Assembly: GCA_949825045.1 (NCBI GenBank)
Contig: OX463836.1
Span: 12,231,829-12,295,828 of the forward strand
DNA: 64,000 nucleotides
Direction: 5' to 3'
From: Argyresthia goedartella
Lineage: Eukaryota > Arthropoda > Insecta > Lepidoptera > Argyresthiidae
Shown here piece after piece: positions 1-10,859 of this stretch. The position numbers and the translations under genes were made by a program. The notes under the pieces are model-generated. The model searched no databases, was not told where the DNA came from, and was given only the letters and a program-made list of their open reading frames with translations. Positions within the stretch are counted from its first letter, which is position 1; every line of letters starts with the position of its first letter.

Positions 1-302
1 TTAGTGGCATCGCACGTAAGTTAATAAAAAAAGTTTGAAAAAAGGAGCCTGGACAAGATTTACCGGATTTCAAGCTGTTAGTAGGTCATAATTCATAATT
101 TCTTTATTCCACACAACTAATATATGGACAATAAGACTTACATAAAAATAGTGTACAAAGGCGAGCTTATCTCTAATAAGAGATCTCTTCCAGCAAGCCA
201 AATTAGGTCGTTAATAAGTTAGTTTTAAAACCTTCAAAATTCCATAGAATATTATGTTACTTACATAATTACATATATATACATTTATACATATCTACTT
301 AC

Positions 303-495
303 TGACATTTACATTTACATTTTACATTGCTTCGGGCCCCACACTAGGATACCCTGTGTCGTGGGAACCAGAAACAGCGACGTCACACACATATAAACAT
401 CCAAGACCTGGGGGGTTTTTTCCAGCCGGGTATCGAACCCGGGACCCCTCGCATGGTAGGCAGAGCCACAGCCGCTGCGCCACAGAGGACATCAA
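303..495 (-). mobile_element. tRNA-derived SINE (family A)
   Basis: Reading the minus strand, a tRNA-like head (GTGGCGCAGCGG, then the B-box-like GGTTCGATACCC near 428-440) is followed by a conserved body with CGCTGTTTCTGGTTCCCACG and a tail near TACATTGC. The same head-body order recurs at 16435, 25930, 44803 and 58125, so this is an interspersed family and not a tRNA gene. The A-box region is diverged and no complete cloverleaf can be drawn. Strong as a repeat; the family name is not known to me. Confidence 0.8.
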
Positions 496-520
496 GGTGG
501 TTTCCTGCAACTTTACCTCT

Positions 521-625
521 CAAAAACCCAGGGCAGTTGGGACGGCTCGCGATTGTGAACCTTATGTCATGGTAATAAAATTTTAGACCCATAACTGAAA
601 AGTGGCGTTAGCTAACGCCGGTGGT
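521..625. repeat. dispersed repeat, 'acccagggtagttggg' family
   Basis: This stretch matches 25583-25700 and, more weakly, 31535-31620. Shared pieces are CTCAAAAACCCAGGG, TATGTCATGG and GCGTTAGCTAACGCCGGTGG. The last block contains a self-complementary GCGTTAGCTAACGC. No coding capacity is visible. Probably a fragment of a non-autonomous element. Confidence 0.6.
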
Positions 626-640
626 ATTCAAAAGGTTAAA

Positions 641-2273
641 GATCCACTTACTCTCAATGATGTATGCACAATCTACAGGTGTACGAGTTCTCTTATTTTC
701 CTATTTATTTACGAGATGATGTTAACAATATGATCATGATGTATCAATATTGTTATATCTTACTTAGCAAACACAGGGTTGCGTCGAATTGTACTTTTAC
801 TGATTTCAGTATTATTTTACATTTGTGCGAAGTATACGTGATATAGTTTTAATAACCTAGAAAACTGTAGCGAATAGTTTTTAGATCTGTGGATATTTTG
901 TTCCTGTGCTCTTCCTTATTTTTTGGTTGTCTGTGATTTCTAAACGATGGACTCTTTTTCCATGCTATCTCCTTCAAAAATGGTAGGCCGAAGAGGTTGT
1001 ATTAGAAAGAAATAGACGACACTAACTAGCGATAATGCTGATGCTTTAAAAAAACAAACAGTTGCTTTACATTTTACAAAAAAATGAGTTAATTACTGCT
1101 TTTGAATTTTTCTAAAAGAATATAGCAATAGAGCGGTAACGTTTTCACGCGCTGCTTTGCATAAAATATTATCGCTTTTAAAAACGTTTTGTTTTGTTTT
1201 GTTTTACAAGTAGACGCACTATTTTCACTGAAATTAGCTTTTTGTCGAATAAAACATCGCAAAAAATAATAGTTTCTTTATATTTTTATTAATTTCAAGG
1301 CATTTTTGCAATTTTTAACGCCAAACTAAAGCTGGATTTGTTTTTCTTGGGATTTTGTAGATTAACCTGGAGTTTTGTAAAAGATAACACGTTTTTAATA
1401 CGATTAATCTGAGTTTATATCATAAGTACACATTTTAAATTCATTAAATTAGATTATTAGAGTAAACCCATAATTAGATACAATCACAGTTTTTAGAATT
1501 AAGAATATTATCTAGAATATTTTCGCACTATCCTTAGGAATATTTTGATTTCGCAACTTTTCTTATTTATTTCTTCACTCTGATTTTTCTATACATTTTT
1601 TTTTATTAATAAGTATTATGCTTAGAGTTTGGATGCAATAAATAAACGCTAGTGAAATATGGTCAAAGATGTAAACTTTCTTAACTTTAGAAGTAATTAT
1701 CGTAACGAAACTTTTACAACATTTTATTGTTTTAATGTGCTTTGACTTTTTGACTTGACTTTTTCTTTGGCATACAATTCCTTATTAATGAATTTTCCCA
1801 CAACATTAACAAAATAGATTGTAAGACATATTGTAAAGTCAGTTCCTAAACATGGCACAGATTTTGTTGTAAAACCAAGATAATTAAGAAAACCTATTTC
1901 ACTAGCGCCATCTAGCGGCACCTAGCACATCTGTTGATGGGGTTCATTTATTATTACACAGGACAACGTATTGAAAATAAAAATATGCTGCCAAAACTAA
2001 TAGGTTTACATCACACAACAGATTCAAACAGCATACTTATTTTTTTATAATTTTAATTACTAGCCATGGATACCTAACCAAAAAACATCAGTGTCATTCA
2101 GGGTACATACCGAATGTAAGTACTCAAAACAGTTTTAGTTTTGGTGGCACCAAACGCACTGTTGGCTTGTGTTATTTATTATAACATATTGTTATATATT
2201 ATTATTATAATCATCACGTAAGGCACAACTAACGGGAGCGTCCTCACTTTAAAGTGTCTCCGCTCTCTCATAG
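641..2273. other. non-coding, upstream Syt7 intron sequence
   Basis: AT-rich sequence with short A/T runs and no ORF resembling a known protein. The only point of note is 1903-1922, where TAGCGCCATCTAGCGGCACC resembles the core of an insect CTCF site. Because the exon at 2274 begins at a splice acceptor, this stretch is best read as the 3' part of an intron of Syt7 whose 5' exons lie before the window. Confidence 0.5.
1903..1922 (-). promoter_or_regulatory. possible CTCF-like motif
   Basis: On the minus strand this reads GGTGCCGCTAGATGGCGCTA, holding AGATGGCGCT, which resembles the Drosophila CTCF core. A similar core is at 44608-44626. Motif resemblance only; occupancy cannot be judged. Confidence 0.25.
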
Positions 2274-2414
2274 ATGGCGTTCCTGCAGAACCGCTCTGTG
2301 TCGCTGGTCGACATGTACATCGACAACTCCGAGCCCTCGGAGAACGTCGGCCAGATACACTTCTCGCTCGAGTACGACTTCCAGAACACGACGCTCATTC
2401 TGAGGATCATACAG
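2274..2414 (+). CDS. Syt7: Synaptotagmin 7, first visible coding exon
   Basis: Synaptotagmin 7 is a Ca2+ sensor for exocytosis and membrane repair, anchored by an N-terminal membrane segment, with two C2 domains that bind phospholipid and SNAREs. This exon encodes 47 residues, starting MAFLQNRSVSLVDMYIDNSE and ending in the first beta strands of C2A (IHFSLEYDFQNTTLILRIIQ). The acceptor is CTCTCTCATAG just before the ATG and the donor is CAG/GTACTT. The exon is phase 0 at both ends. It matches insect Syt7 as I remember it almost residue for residue. The ATG directly after the acceptor is probably an internal Met, although a short isoform could start there. Exons for the luminal tail, membrane segment and linker are not in the window. 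Confidence 0.93.
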
Positions 2415-2421
2415 GTACTTT

Positions 2422-2590
2422 TTAATTCCATTGATTCCATTTATTACCACTACGTAGCTATTTACATGTCAGTTTGTTTTATTCCATTTAGTACCACAAG
2501 TTCCGTTTAGTACCACTGGTTCCATATAGTACCACCGGTTTCATTTAGTTCCACCGTTCCATTTTGTACCACCAGATACACTTCTCGCTA
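2422..2590 (+). repeat. degenerate 'tagtaccacc' minisatellite ending in an exon echo
   Basis: Right after the donor site lie about six diverged copies of a roughly 20-25 bp unit related to GTTCCATTTAGTACCACC. The last copy runs into CCAGATACACTTCTCGCT at 2573-2590, which is identical to 18 bases inside the preceding exon (2352-2369). The sequence shows a local duplication in which a scrap of the exon was carried along with a minisatellite. Confidence 0.65.
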
Positions 2591-3049
2591 AAGACAGACG
2601 TAAGGGTTTTTGATACTATTTTTTCAGCCTATGCCGCTAGTCTCTTGTGTGACTCTATTCTCTATTCGTCACAATATAATTAGTTTATCCAACAATTCTT
2701 GTTTATCCAACTTTATTCTTCAAACAGTCTACTCTCGGCGACGGTCTAACGAGTTACACAAGCTGTTGTGTTTGTATATTTAGTCGATTCTGGAAATTTT
2801 CCTTCCGTTGCGCTTGAAACGATGTGCTAATTAAAAAGATGGCTCTTTGGACAAGGTTTTATTTGCAATTGGGCGAAATCCGAAAATAAGAAACTCTACG
2901 AAACTCAGTTACTATCAATCAGTCGTGCACAGTACTGCAAAACTGATAATGCGCATATAAATATTTGCCACTTTTATCCCTTAACGCATGGCCTTACCCA
3001 AAATGACTCGTGATTTCAACCTTATTGCTTGCTAACAAACATAAACACT
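2591..3049. other. non-coding intron sequence
   Basis: No ORF, RNA gene or repeat recognised. Syt7 intron 1 of the visible series. Confidence 0.4.
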
Positions 3050-3345
3050 ATATGTCACCCTAATAAGACAGTCAAAACCGTTAGTTGATAAACTAACGCG
3101 TTACTCTATCAACTATCGACAGATAGTAAACCGACAGGGTTTAGAATTTACGTTTCTTTTGTTCTTACATGTCAACCTAACACGAATACTATTCGGGGGC
3201 TTCGCTGCGCTCGCACCGCAGTGTTTTGCCCTGATATTTGCTATCTGACGCATATTTGGCTTCGGCATATGAATTAAGGAGGTGAAAAAAGCGAAGCCCC
3301 CTTTATCCTTCATGTTAGGTTGAACATGTAAGAACAAACAAAAAA
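3050..3345 (-). repeat. half copy of the 'tatatgtcacc' inverted-repeat element, joined to family F
   Basis: Begins TATATGTCACCCTAATAAG with CAAAACCGTTAGTT. It continues through a 'ccgacagggtttagaat' block that is the reverse complement of the right half of the element at 9838-10262. The second part (3180-3345) carries the core of family F, with GCGAAGCCCCCTTTATCCTTC and AGGTTGAACATGTAAGAAC. So family F and the 'tatatgtcacc' element share an interior. Confidence 0.6.
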
Positions 3346-3414
3346 AATATAGATGAGACTCTTTTGTGTTTTAAGTATTTTTTGTCGAAATGCCGAATTA
3401 TACTAATTGTTTGC

Positions 3415-3545
3415 GATGTATATGTCGCAGTTGGTTGGTTAAGTGTCAGAAACTTAACTAACTCTCTAGACCGTTAATTAAAGTTAACGGTCTAGGGTGT
3501 TAGTTAAGTGTCTGATTTAACCAACTAACTGCGACATATACATTG
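3415..3545. repeat. large near-perfect palindrome
   Basis: Two arms of about 61-64 bp (3415-3478 and 3483-3545) are reverse complements apart from a few mismatches and small indels. The outer ends read GATGTATATGTCGCAGTTGG and, reverse complemented, AATGTATATGTCGCAGTTAG. The centre is GACCGTTAATTAAAGTTAACGGTC, so almost no loop remains. It would fold into a long hairpin. Probably a foldback MITE; no target duplication was identified. Confidence 0.8.
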
Positions 3546-3988
3546 CTTTCGATAGTTTATACATGACATTGACTCCTATTTCTTCCGAACAAGGTACAAA
3601 TTGCAAATGCAATGGTTAGGGCTCATACGATTATATGATTCGGGTGATTTCGGGAATACGACAACTAACGAAGACTTCCATGCGCTAACAGATTTGGAGT
3701 CCTGTTTATAAGTGTTGTTTATGTTTGCTGGAAATCTCTTGATACATCCCGATTCATTTCAGATCCAATCCTTTACTTACCGCATACTACACCTCGCGCC
3801 ACGAGTTATGAGCGGTGGCCTTGAATGCGCCTACCGCCTAATATACCAGCACATGTCATACTCATATCATCTTGTTAATCTGAAAAGATGAAAATGGAGT
3901 TTTATATAAAGTAGGGATAGTGTTTTAAAATTACTACTGATATTTATATTTTGGCAGATTTACATGCAAAAGGAACACTGGTGTAAAC

Positions 3989-4921
3989 TTACTGTGCAAA
4001 ATAGTTCGTCACCAGCTCAGTAGGTCTTCTAAAATTAGGATTGCTTCTTTGTCTATCTGCATCCATGTTTCCATTATTTATATTGCCTGGAGCTAATAGA
4101 GCATGCCAAGTATCGGGATTAATTACACGGCTATCATTAGCAAGTGTGTCTTCCCCACTTCTTCATGCAATATTGTGTAATATAGCTGTGGAAATTATAA
4201 TTGGAAAATAATTTTGAATGGAAACGCCTAAACCAATGGCCATGGCTGGGAAACGTCTTTTCCAGACCCCAAACAAGCTTTCTACACAATTTCTTTTTCG
4301 AATTTGAGACTCATTGTACAAATTTACAGCAGCATTATTACACTGTTGCAATGGTGTCATCATATAATTATTACATGCGTAGCCTGCATCTCCAACAAGA
4401 AGAGCATTTCCATATTGACCCTGTTCGAACAAAACATAACAACGGGTTAATGGGATACACCGTGTTATTTCTTTAATAAAAATCCCTTCGGTACCATTAG
4501 GCCTTTATGGTTGTCATGCAAAAATAAGGGATAAGCAAATAATCGTGGAACAGGCCCTCTTATCAACACTCCGACCAAATTCTTTAATTGATAAGTACAT
4601 AGGTATAATATGGCAATTCAGCCTTAACAGTAAGCTGTCCACCGAAGGCGGGCGAACGCGTAGTATGAAATAAAACACGTTTCGGTGCTTACATGTTTGT
4701 AGGAATCTCGATTTCATCTGCAATAGACTCCAATACAGACAAACTGTTGGTTTCGTGATACGAAATCTTGTAAAAAAATCTTTGTCATCAAGGGTGTCGA
4801 AGTGTTCTTCTCTTTCAAGTTTCCATCTCGGTCGACTAACAACAAATTCGTCATCATCATCACTATCTTCAAAAGCTAGTGCCAACGCTCTTCTCATTAT
4901 TGATAAATAATAACAAAGCAA
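3989..4921 (-). pseudogene. PIF/Harbinger transposase (HARBI1-like) fossil
   Basis: The minus strand encodes two pieces of a DDE_Tnp_4 nuclease. The N-terminal piece (4921 to about 4527) starts MRRALALAFEDSDDDDEF and includes a diverged helical region. The C-terminal piece (4432-3989) keeps LLVGDAGYACNNYMMTPL with the middle catalytic Asp, and IRKRNCVESLFGVWKRRF with the catalytic Glu. It then passes one in-frame TGA after AILHNIA and continues to a natural-looking end at TELVTNYFAQ and TAA. The region around the first catalytic Asp is missing or scrambled between the pieces. Known for the family: transposition with 3-bp target duplications, helped by a Myb-like partner, which is not seen here. 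Clearly inactive. Confidence 0.82.
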
Positions 4922-5214
4922 AAAATAAACTGAAAAATTATAAAGTGACAGTTATGACAGCTCTAAACGCAGTTAAGGAGTTTAACCGTCCAAAATCGGG
5001 TGTTCAGAATTTAAAACTCCGTTTAGCTTAAACTGCGTTCAGTAATGACGGTGAAATGCTCTAAACTTAGTTAAGTGCGTAAACTGAGTTTTGCTTGAAC
5101 TAATCCAGTTTAGTTACAGTGGTGAAATTGCGCCTTAGTTATAGTTCATCGCGGGCAGATTTTCCGCAACTCGGCGACTTAAATTTGCGCCTATTCTGGG
5201 TGATGTGTGTTTGG

Positions 5215-6040
5215 GGCACTACTCCTGCCAACCCAGCTCCTGTAGGAAGCCTAGCAGACCCTTCATGTTGCCGACGACCTCCTGGAGCGACCTCGGCGAC
5301 CCGAGGAGTGTTGCCCGGTAGATGGCCACGCCGGAACATTCCAACAGGACGTGGGTGGCTGTCTCCTCGACCTCCATGCATTCTCTGCACAGTGGGCTAT
5401 CTGTAATACCTAGAGTGTCTAAGTGTTTGTTTAGCAAAGCATGTCCAATCATCGCTCCGGTTACCAAGCGGAGTTGTGACCTCTTTAGCTAAACTTACGT
5501 GGCAATCTGGGTCTGATCATCAGGGGGGCCTGGCTGGCTTGCTTGCAGGTATCAAAGCAACCTTTGATACCTACAAGCAAGCCAAACAGGGCAATAAAGT
5601 TGCTGAGTTACCTTTGTGTGCTGTCGTAGGGTTTTCCTCAATCGGCTGAATAGCAGTGGTATTATGGGTTCTGGTCCCTCCAACGTCTGTTCCGAATCCA
5701 ACCTTGCCAGTGCATCGGCTGCGTCATTTTTGCACGAGCCACTGTGTCCATTTATCCACTGCAGGGTAGTACTGTGGTCACATAACTCTGACAGGGCTTG
5801 GTGACACTCTTATATAAGCCCAGAGGAGATGGTGTTGCTTTGAAGAGCTTGCAGAACTGCCTTGATGTCGGATAGTATGCGAATAGGGAAATCCTTTAAC
5901 TCTGTTTCTGCAATAGTTGTAGTAGCCATTATGAAGGCTTGGAGGACGGTATTGTGGGCACCTAATGATGTTGATCTCTTCAAGTTTAGATCTTCCGAGA
6001 ATGCCCCGGCGGCTTTACCCGAATTTTCGAACCCGAAGAA
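5215..6040 (-). pseudogene. non-LTR retrotransposon fossil: RNase H and C-terminus
   Basis: The minus strand in shifting frames shows ILSDIKAVLQALQ, then LQWINGHSGSCKNDAADALA, then MVTGAMIGHALLNKHLDTLG and CRECMEVEETATHVLLECSG. This is the RNase H domain followed by the Cys/His-type C-terminal segment typical of ORF2 in Jockey/I/R1-like LINEs. Several frameshifts and stops break it, and a small internal hairpin (5533-5579, arms around GGTATCAAAG) interrupts it. No reverse transcriptase is left on this copy. Confidence 0.75.
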
Positions 6041-6170
6041 CCGTCTTTGATTGAGGCCCTCCCAAGGGTCTTCATGCAGTTGTATTTTATACCTTTTGTA
6101 GAAAAGCCGCTTCTAATAACAGCTCCTTTCTTATGTACTCGTCGAGTATTTCGGTGTGGGGTATGTAGAT

Positions 6171-6996
6171 CCCTGTGTTGGTGCCCATATTCGCCGTCAT
6201 CGTCCCAGCGGAGCACGAGTCGCGGAGAAGCGAGAATTCCCCGGGAAGATTCGAACGGCATCTCCACAAGCTTTGTGATTAGCTGTGCAACTAGCGTGAT
6301 ACATCGGCGGGGTGAGGGGAGGCGCGGCGGCCCTCTTGATTTGTTAACAAGCTCGGCGATTGGCTGAGAGGCGTCAGGCGACAACCTGTTAAAGCCCGGT
6401 TTCGCTCTTCGACGGCTGGGGCCTCTTTCCGGCGTAGGGAAGAAGGTATACGACCTGGACGGAGTCCGCGAGATGCAGCTTCAACGGGCAGTCATGGCGG
6501 CGTGGGACCACCCACCACTCGGGCAGCAGCCTCTGTAGCCAACGGCGCCTGGCGCTTCGACCTCGGGCTGCAGGTGCGGGGAACGCCTGCGCCGGTCCAC
6601 CACTCGTGTACTCTGATGAGGATCGGGCTCAAAGTGCAGGGCTTCGTCTTGTACCGGGAACGAAAATTCGCAACGTCCGTCTCAAATCGAGGCCAGCGTT
6701 AAACTAAATCGTCTGTCTCGAAGCGGCGGCCGTTCCGCTTGCAAAACCATGGCCGCCCGCGCGTGTCGTGAACTTCAACAGGTGGTCGCCTGACGCCTCT
6801 CAACCAATCGCCGAGCTTGTTACGAAATCAAGGGCGGCTGCGCCTCCCCTCACCCCGCCGATGCATCATGCTAGCTGCACAGCCAATCACGAAACTTGTG
6901 GAGACGCCGTTTGAATCTTCCCGGGGAATTCTCACTTCTCCGCGACTCGTGTGCCGCTCGGACGATGACGGCGAATATGGGCACATATACAGGGTA
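6171..6996. mobile_element. two opposed LTR-like repeats (GC-rich)
   Basis: About 219 bp at 6171-6389 recurs in reverse complement at 6778-6996 with few differences. Shared blocks include GCCCATATTCGCCGTCATCG, GAATTCCCCGGGAAGATTCG and AAGCTCGGCGATTGG. The outer ends are CCCTGTGT and ACAGGG. The 388 bp between them is GC-rich and unlike its AT-rich surroundings, with no coding pattern I recognise. I read this as two copies of one LTR-like sequence, tail to tail, but a TIR element is also possible. Several ORFs cross it on both strands and look like GC-bias artefacts. Confidence 0.6.
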
Positions 6997-7310
6997 CTAC
7001 CCTGGCATGTATGTACCCTAGCATGTCTCCGCAGGTTGTTTGTTTTAAATACTAGCATGTGACGTCATAGTCAAATGCTGTCTTTTTAACACAAAATTGA
7101 GTTTTGAAAATACAACTGCTGGAAATATTCAACTCTGATATTGTCTAACTTTTTTGTAGAAATAGATTCAGCTTGAGACACGTTACTAGATTTATTGGCT
7201 TATCTTGATACCGTATTTCGATCGCCATACAATTCAAACTGCCAAATCGAGAAATCTAAACACTTATGATTGGTAGATTTTCCAGGCGTTATGCCCTTCG
7301 TCTTTATTAT

Positions 7311-7623
7311 GTTGTTCCTGTTACAACACTGCAACGGTTGGCTAACTGAGTTGGTATTTTTGACAGCTGTCACAATTTTTGAGGTGTCACTAATTTTGAG
7401 TTGGATATATTATAAATAGAACTGGTTATAAAAAATCATCGTTTAAATATCGTAGACATCACAAACACTTGGCATTACATTAAAAATAATATTATTTGTG
7501 ACCCCTCCCAAAAATTCAAAATGTGATTTCTATCAAAATTAGTGGCAGTTGTCAAAAATAGTGACAGCTGTCAAATATAGCAACATCTGTAAAAATACTC
7601 TGCAGTATCATAACAGGAACAAC
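7311..7623. mobile_element. MITE with 'gttgttcctgtta' termini
   Basis: The left end GTTGTTCCTGTTACAACACT is mirrored by the right end, which reverse complemented reads GTTGTTCCTGTTATGATACT. Inside, GACAGCTGTCAC occurs in both arms, giving about 60 bp of imperfect pairing per side. The length is 313 bp and there is no ORF. Related 'gacaggtgtcac' sequence is found near 49850-49920. Confidence 0.65.
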
Positions 7624-7934
7624 AAAATGAAAAACAGTTTTCTAAGAGGAAAGACATAGCGCCTGTCAAATTACCAGTTTATCTAACAGTCATTGTTTTT
7701 TGTACTAAAGTGGTTATTGTATGGTGGAACTTGGCACCTTGCTCTGATGACGTCATAGCGTCCATAATTACGCGTCGAGGGCGAGAGCGAGCGAGCGAGG
7801 AAGGCGAAGCGCATTCCTCGCCGGTACCAAGTCAACATTGTGGCGTAGTACTTACAAATATCCAAGAACTAGGTTTTATTTCCGGTTTTTTTCTTTAAAA
7901 AAGATGATCTCTAACCCCGATGCTCACCTTCCAG

Positions 7935-8111
7935 GGCAAAGAGCTCCCGGCGAAGGACCTCAGCGGCACCTCCGACCCATACGTCAGGGTTACCCTCCTG
8001 CCTGACAAGAAACATCGGCTGGAGACCAAGATAAAACGTAGGACTTTGAACCCGCGGTGGAACGAGACGTTCTACTTCGAGGGGTTCCCCATTCAGAAGC
8101 TGCAGAGCAGG
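7935..8111 (+). CDS. Syt7: Synaptotagmin 7, C2A core exon
   Basis: 59 codons, phase 0 at both ends; acceptor CACCTTCCAG, donor AGG/GTAAGG. It encodes [20 protein letters not shown], which supplies the first two Ca2+-binding aspartates of C2A. The polybasic strand [20 protein letters not shown] follows, then [18 protein letters not shown], the SNARE/lipid-facing and core strands. All are standard for insect Syt7. No internal stops, and codon use is GC-richer than the flanks. Confidence 0.96.
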
Positions 8112-9640
8112 GTAAGGATAACACCCTCTTGTCTGTGGACATTGATTTCCGTGGTTGTTTCCTCTGTCCCATCCCGAAGCCTTTTTCGTCCACAGATGAG
8201 AGCACAACTCTATGTAAATAAAAATCAATCAATTGCGGGTCGTACTCGTACACGAAGTGTTCCGTACCATTTTACAAGAAAACTTGATCAATAAAAATAT
8301 AAACAAAAGAAAATAATACGACTGTAATGTTCGAGCGCGGACTCGTACCCAGACCATCAAACCAATTGGCGATGTACAAAAAACAACGGCATCAAACTGA
8401 TAAATCTATTTCGAGAGAATTGTGTTCTTAACCAAATTTCGTTATTCCCATCACAAAATATTTCAGGACTACTGTAATATCCGTAAGAACACAATGGCCT
8501 TAATTTGTCCTCTACAGCGTAGTTTGTCCAAATTCCTTTTGTTGTTAAGTTGGCAGTCCTGTAAAACTATCAATTGTCAACAGTTTTCCTGTGAGTCGAT
8601 AAGTCAGATGTCACTGGGAATGCAAAAAAACGAACAAATAATGATAACAGAGTGCTTTAGTTTTATATTCAAAAATAACCAGTCTCAAATAAAACCGTTC
8701 CGTAACTTGTGAACAAGTAACGTGGGAGGTTTTTTTAAATAAAAAATAGACTCTAAATTTTCAAATTCTTCTATAACAATCTAAAAGTTAAATAAAAAAT
8801 TGTACCTATTTTTTATCATGGCCAATATCGCTACCACAATCATGTGATATGATAATCCGCGAAATATACGACCATATTTGCATCACGCTATGGTTTGTTA
8901 GATCGCGGCTGGTGTTAAAGCACGTCTCTTGTGTAGGGGGTTCCCCTTTAATTTATAAAATCTCATGTAGTTCATTATTTGTTGCTGTAGCGGGAACAGA
9001 AATACACATTCTGTGATCAACTCTCTACTTGAGATACAGAAAGACTAATAGGGTCAGTAATAACAGACAGTAGTAATAGGGTCCCGTTTGGCACTCTTCG
9101 GGCTGTGTGTTGGAGCCCTGAGTAGGAGCGATTTGGATCTTCTTTTTTTTTCATACTATTCGTTGAAGTCTTGGGAAGGTGCTTACAGCGATAAAAAAAT
9201 TCAAAATGCGCAGGGAAAGCCAAAAAAACAAAACAACTTTTTGTTTGGGGATTTTGTATGAGTATAGAGAATCTTCGGTTAAGATATTTATCACATTTAA
9301 TAATATTTTGAGACCCAAAAACATTAAACGTGTTACCACAAAAAATATTGAACAGCGTTTAACCTCCAAACAAACGACAAATCCCATTTTCGTTTTTAAA
9401 CAAGTATTGAACACTCGTTTTTTTTTTTGTGGTAAGGCCAAAAGGTTGCACGTTTTATTTAGTATTGATTTTCAACAAAAAATACGAATTTTAAGTAACG
9501 TTAAACAGCACTTGTTTTAAAACACCCCATCAAAGGAAGTGACGTAATAGTTGCTGATATTTAGGGACCAGCTAGGTGTCAGTCTCCCTTCGCTGACCAT
9601 GTATCTGCACATAAATCATTATTCGTAAGTATTATAGAAG
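8112..9640. other. intron sequence with repeat scraps
   Basis: Largely unrecognised AT-rich DNA. 8235-8275 (GTACACGAAGTGTTCCGTAC) and 9075-9120 look like scraps of family V, the abundant 'gggttccgtacc' repeat. ORFs here have no protein-like composition. Confidence 0.4.
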
Positions 9641-9647
9641 CGTCTGT

Positions 9648-9835
9648 GGCCCAGAAGTATTCGTACATCGTAAAAGATCGTGCGGGTAGCAACATCTGGC
9701 CGAGACGGGCACTGGATGGGTGTCCGTTGTATGTGGCATTTGTTTCGGACGCTTCCGTATTTCGGGTGGCATGTTAAGCTGTAAGTCCCGGCTGCTATTT
9801 CATCGCGGTGGTATTTATAGTAAAGCTGTCTCAGA
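9648..9835 (+). mobile_element. RTE-like LINE 3' end fragment
   Basis: Contains GTGCGGGTAGCAACATCTGG, CGAGACGGGCACTGGATGGG, GGCATGTTAAGCTGTAAG and CCCGGCTGCTATT. The same series occurs on the minus strand at 19908-20225. I recognise it as the 3' region of a very common lepidopteran LINE, probably RTE clade; that assignment is from memory. Cut off by the element at 9838. Confidence 0.6.
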
Positions 9836-9837
9836 GG

Positions 9838-10262
9838 TATATATATATGTCACCTTAAGATTGTCAAAACCGTTAGTTTATATCTAACGTTTTTTTTCTC
9901 GTTAGTTTACAAATTATCGATAAATTGGAAACTGTACCGTACTGCTTCCAATATAACGCGGTAGTTTATAATAAAGCCGTTAAATTGTGAACGGGTTTAA
10001 ATTAAACTTGAATAGCAAAAGAAATACCAGGTCAAACACTGCGGTAGCTTAGGTGAAGACTAGAGGGGGCGAGCGCGGCGAAGCTCCCAAATAGTGTTCG
10101 TATTAGGTTGACATGTAAAAACAAAAGAAACGTATATTCTAAACCCTGTCGGTCTGGTTCACAATTTGTCGATAGTTAACAAACTAAAGCGTTAGTTTAT
10201 AAACTAACAACTTTTGTTAACAAATTGTTGTTTTGACAACTTACGGTGACATATATATATAC
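9838..10262. mobile_element. non-autonomous element with 'tatatgtcacc' inverted ends
   Basis: Left end TATATATGTCACCTTAAG with TTGTCAAAACCGTTAG. The right end, reverse complemented, reads TATATATGTCACCGTAAGTT with TGTCAAAACAAC. Length is about 425 bp, with no ORF. Its interior (10040-10130) carries a diverged family F core with GCGAGCGCGGCGAAGCTC and AGGTTGACATGTAAAAAC. It sits in TA-repeat DNA, and the mariner at 10265 abuts its right end. Confidence 0.65.
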
Positions 10263-10404
10263 ACAGTCAGGTCATAAGTTCTGTCACACAATAAAAACTT
10301 TTGAATTTAGAACGCTGGCCACAAAAAAGTTTATTGAATTCGAATTTCGAATTTTTCATGAAAATAAAAATGTGTACTTTTTAGAATTTTCCTCATTTTT
10401 AAAT

Positions 10405-10542
10405 ATGGAGTGGACACTTGAAGAAGACCGTGTCGCAGTTATTGCGTTGCATCGTTGCGGTTACGCGCCAATTCAGATTTTCGACTTACTGAAAAATTTG
10501 AATATAACCAAAAGATTCGTTTATCGTACCATAAAACGATAC
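10405..10542 (+). pseudogene. mariner transposase, N-terminal part
   Basis: Starts MEWTLEEDRVAVIALHRCGY and runs to FVYRTIKRY, the first helix-turn-helix of a mariner/Tc1 DNA-binding domain. The reading frame is cut at codon 46 by the LINE insertion. The matching start at 60603 in the second copy supports this ATG over the upstream in-frame extension. Confidence 0.85.
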
Positions 10543-10859
10543 AATTTATTTATTTATTTATTATTATATTAGGTACACAAAACAGCACTAGAGATAATAC
10601 ATCAAATTACAGCAACAAAACAAGTACAAAAGGGGCTGTCTCCAGCGCCAAAAGTATGTGCACACAGCATGGTGTAAGGTAAATCTAGAACTAACTAAAC
10701 AAAAACTGCATACAATGGAAAGATTACTTACTTAACTATTGGAAAAACTTAATTTATTTTTCTACACTTAAGAGATGAAATAGAACTAAAAAAACTAAAT
10801 AAAAACAATTTAAAAACATAAATAAATGATGATCGATATCTGGTACAATCAATGAATTA

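Noticed and set aside
6817..7062. ORFs in the opposed GC-rich repeats (5986-6384, 6828-7058)
   Set aside because: The two inverted copies give related peptides in opposite directions, explained by the inverted repeat and high GC.
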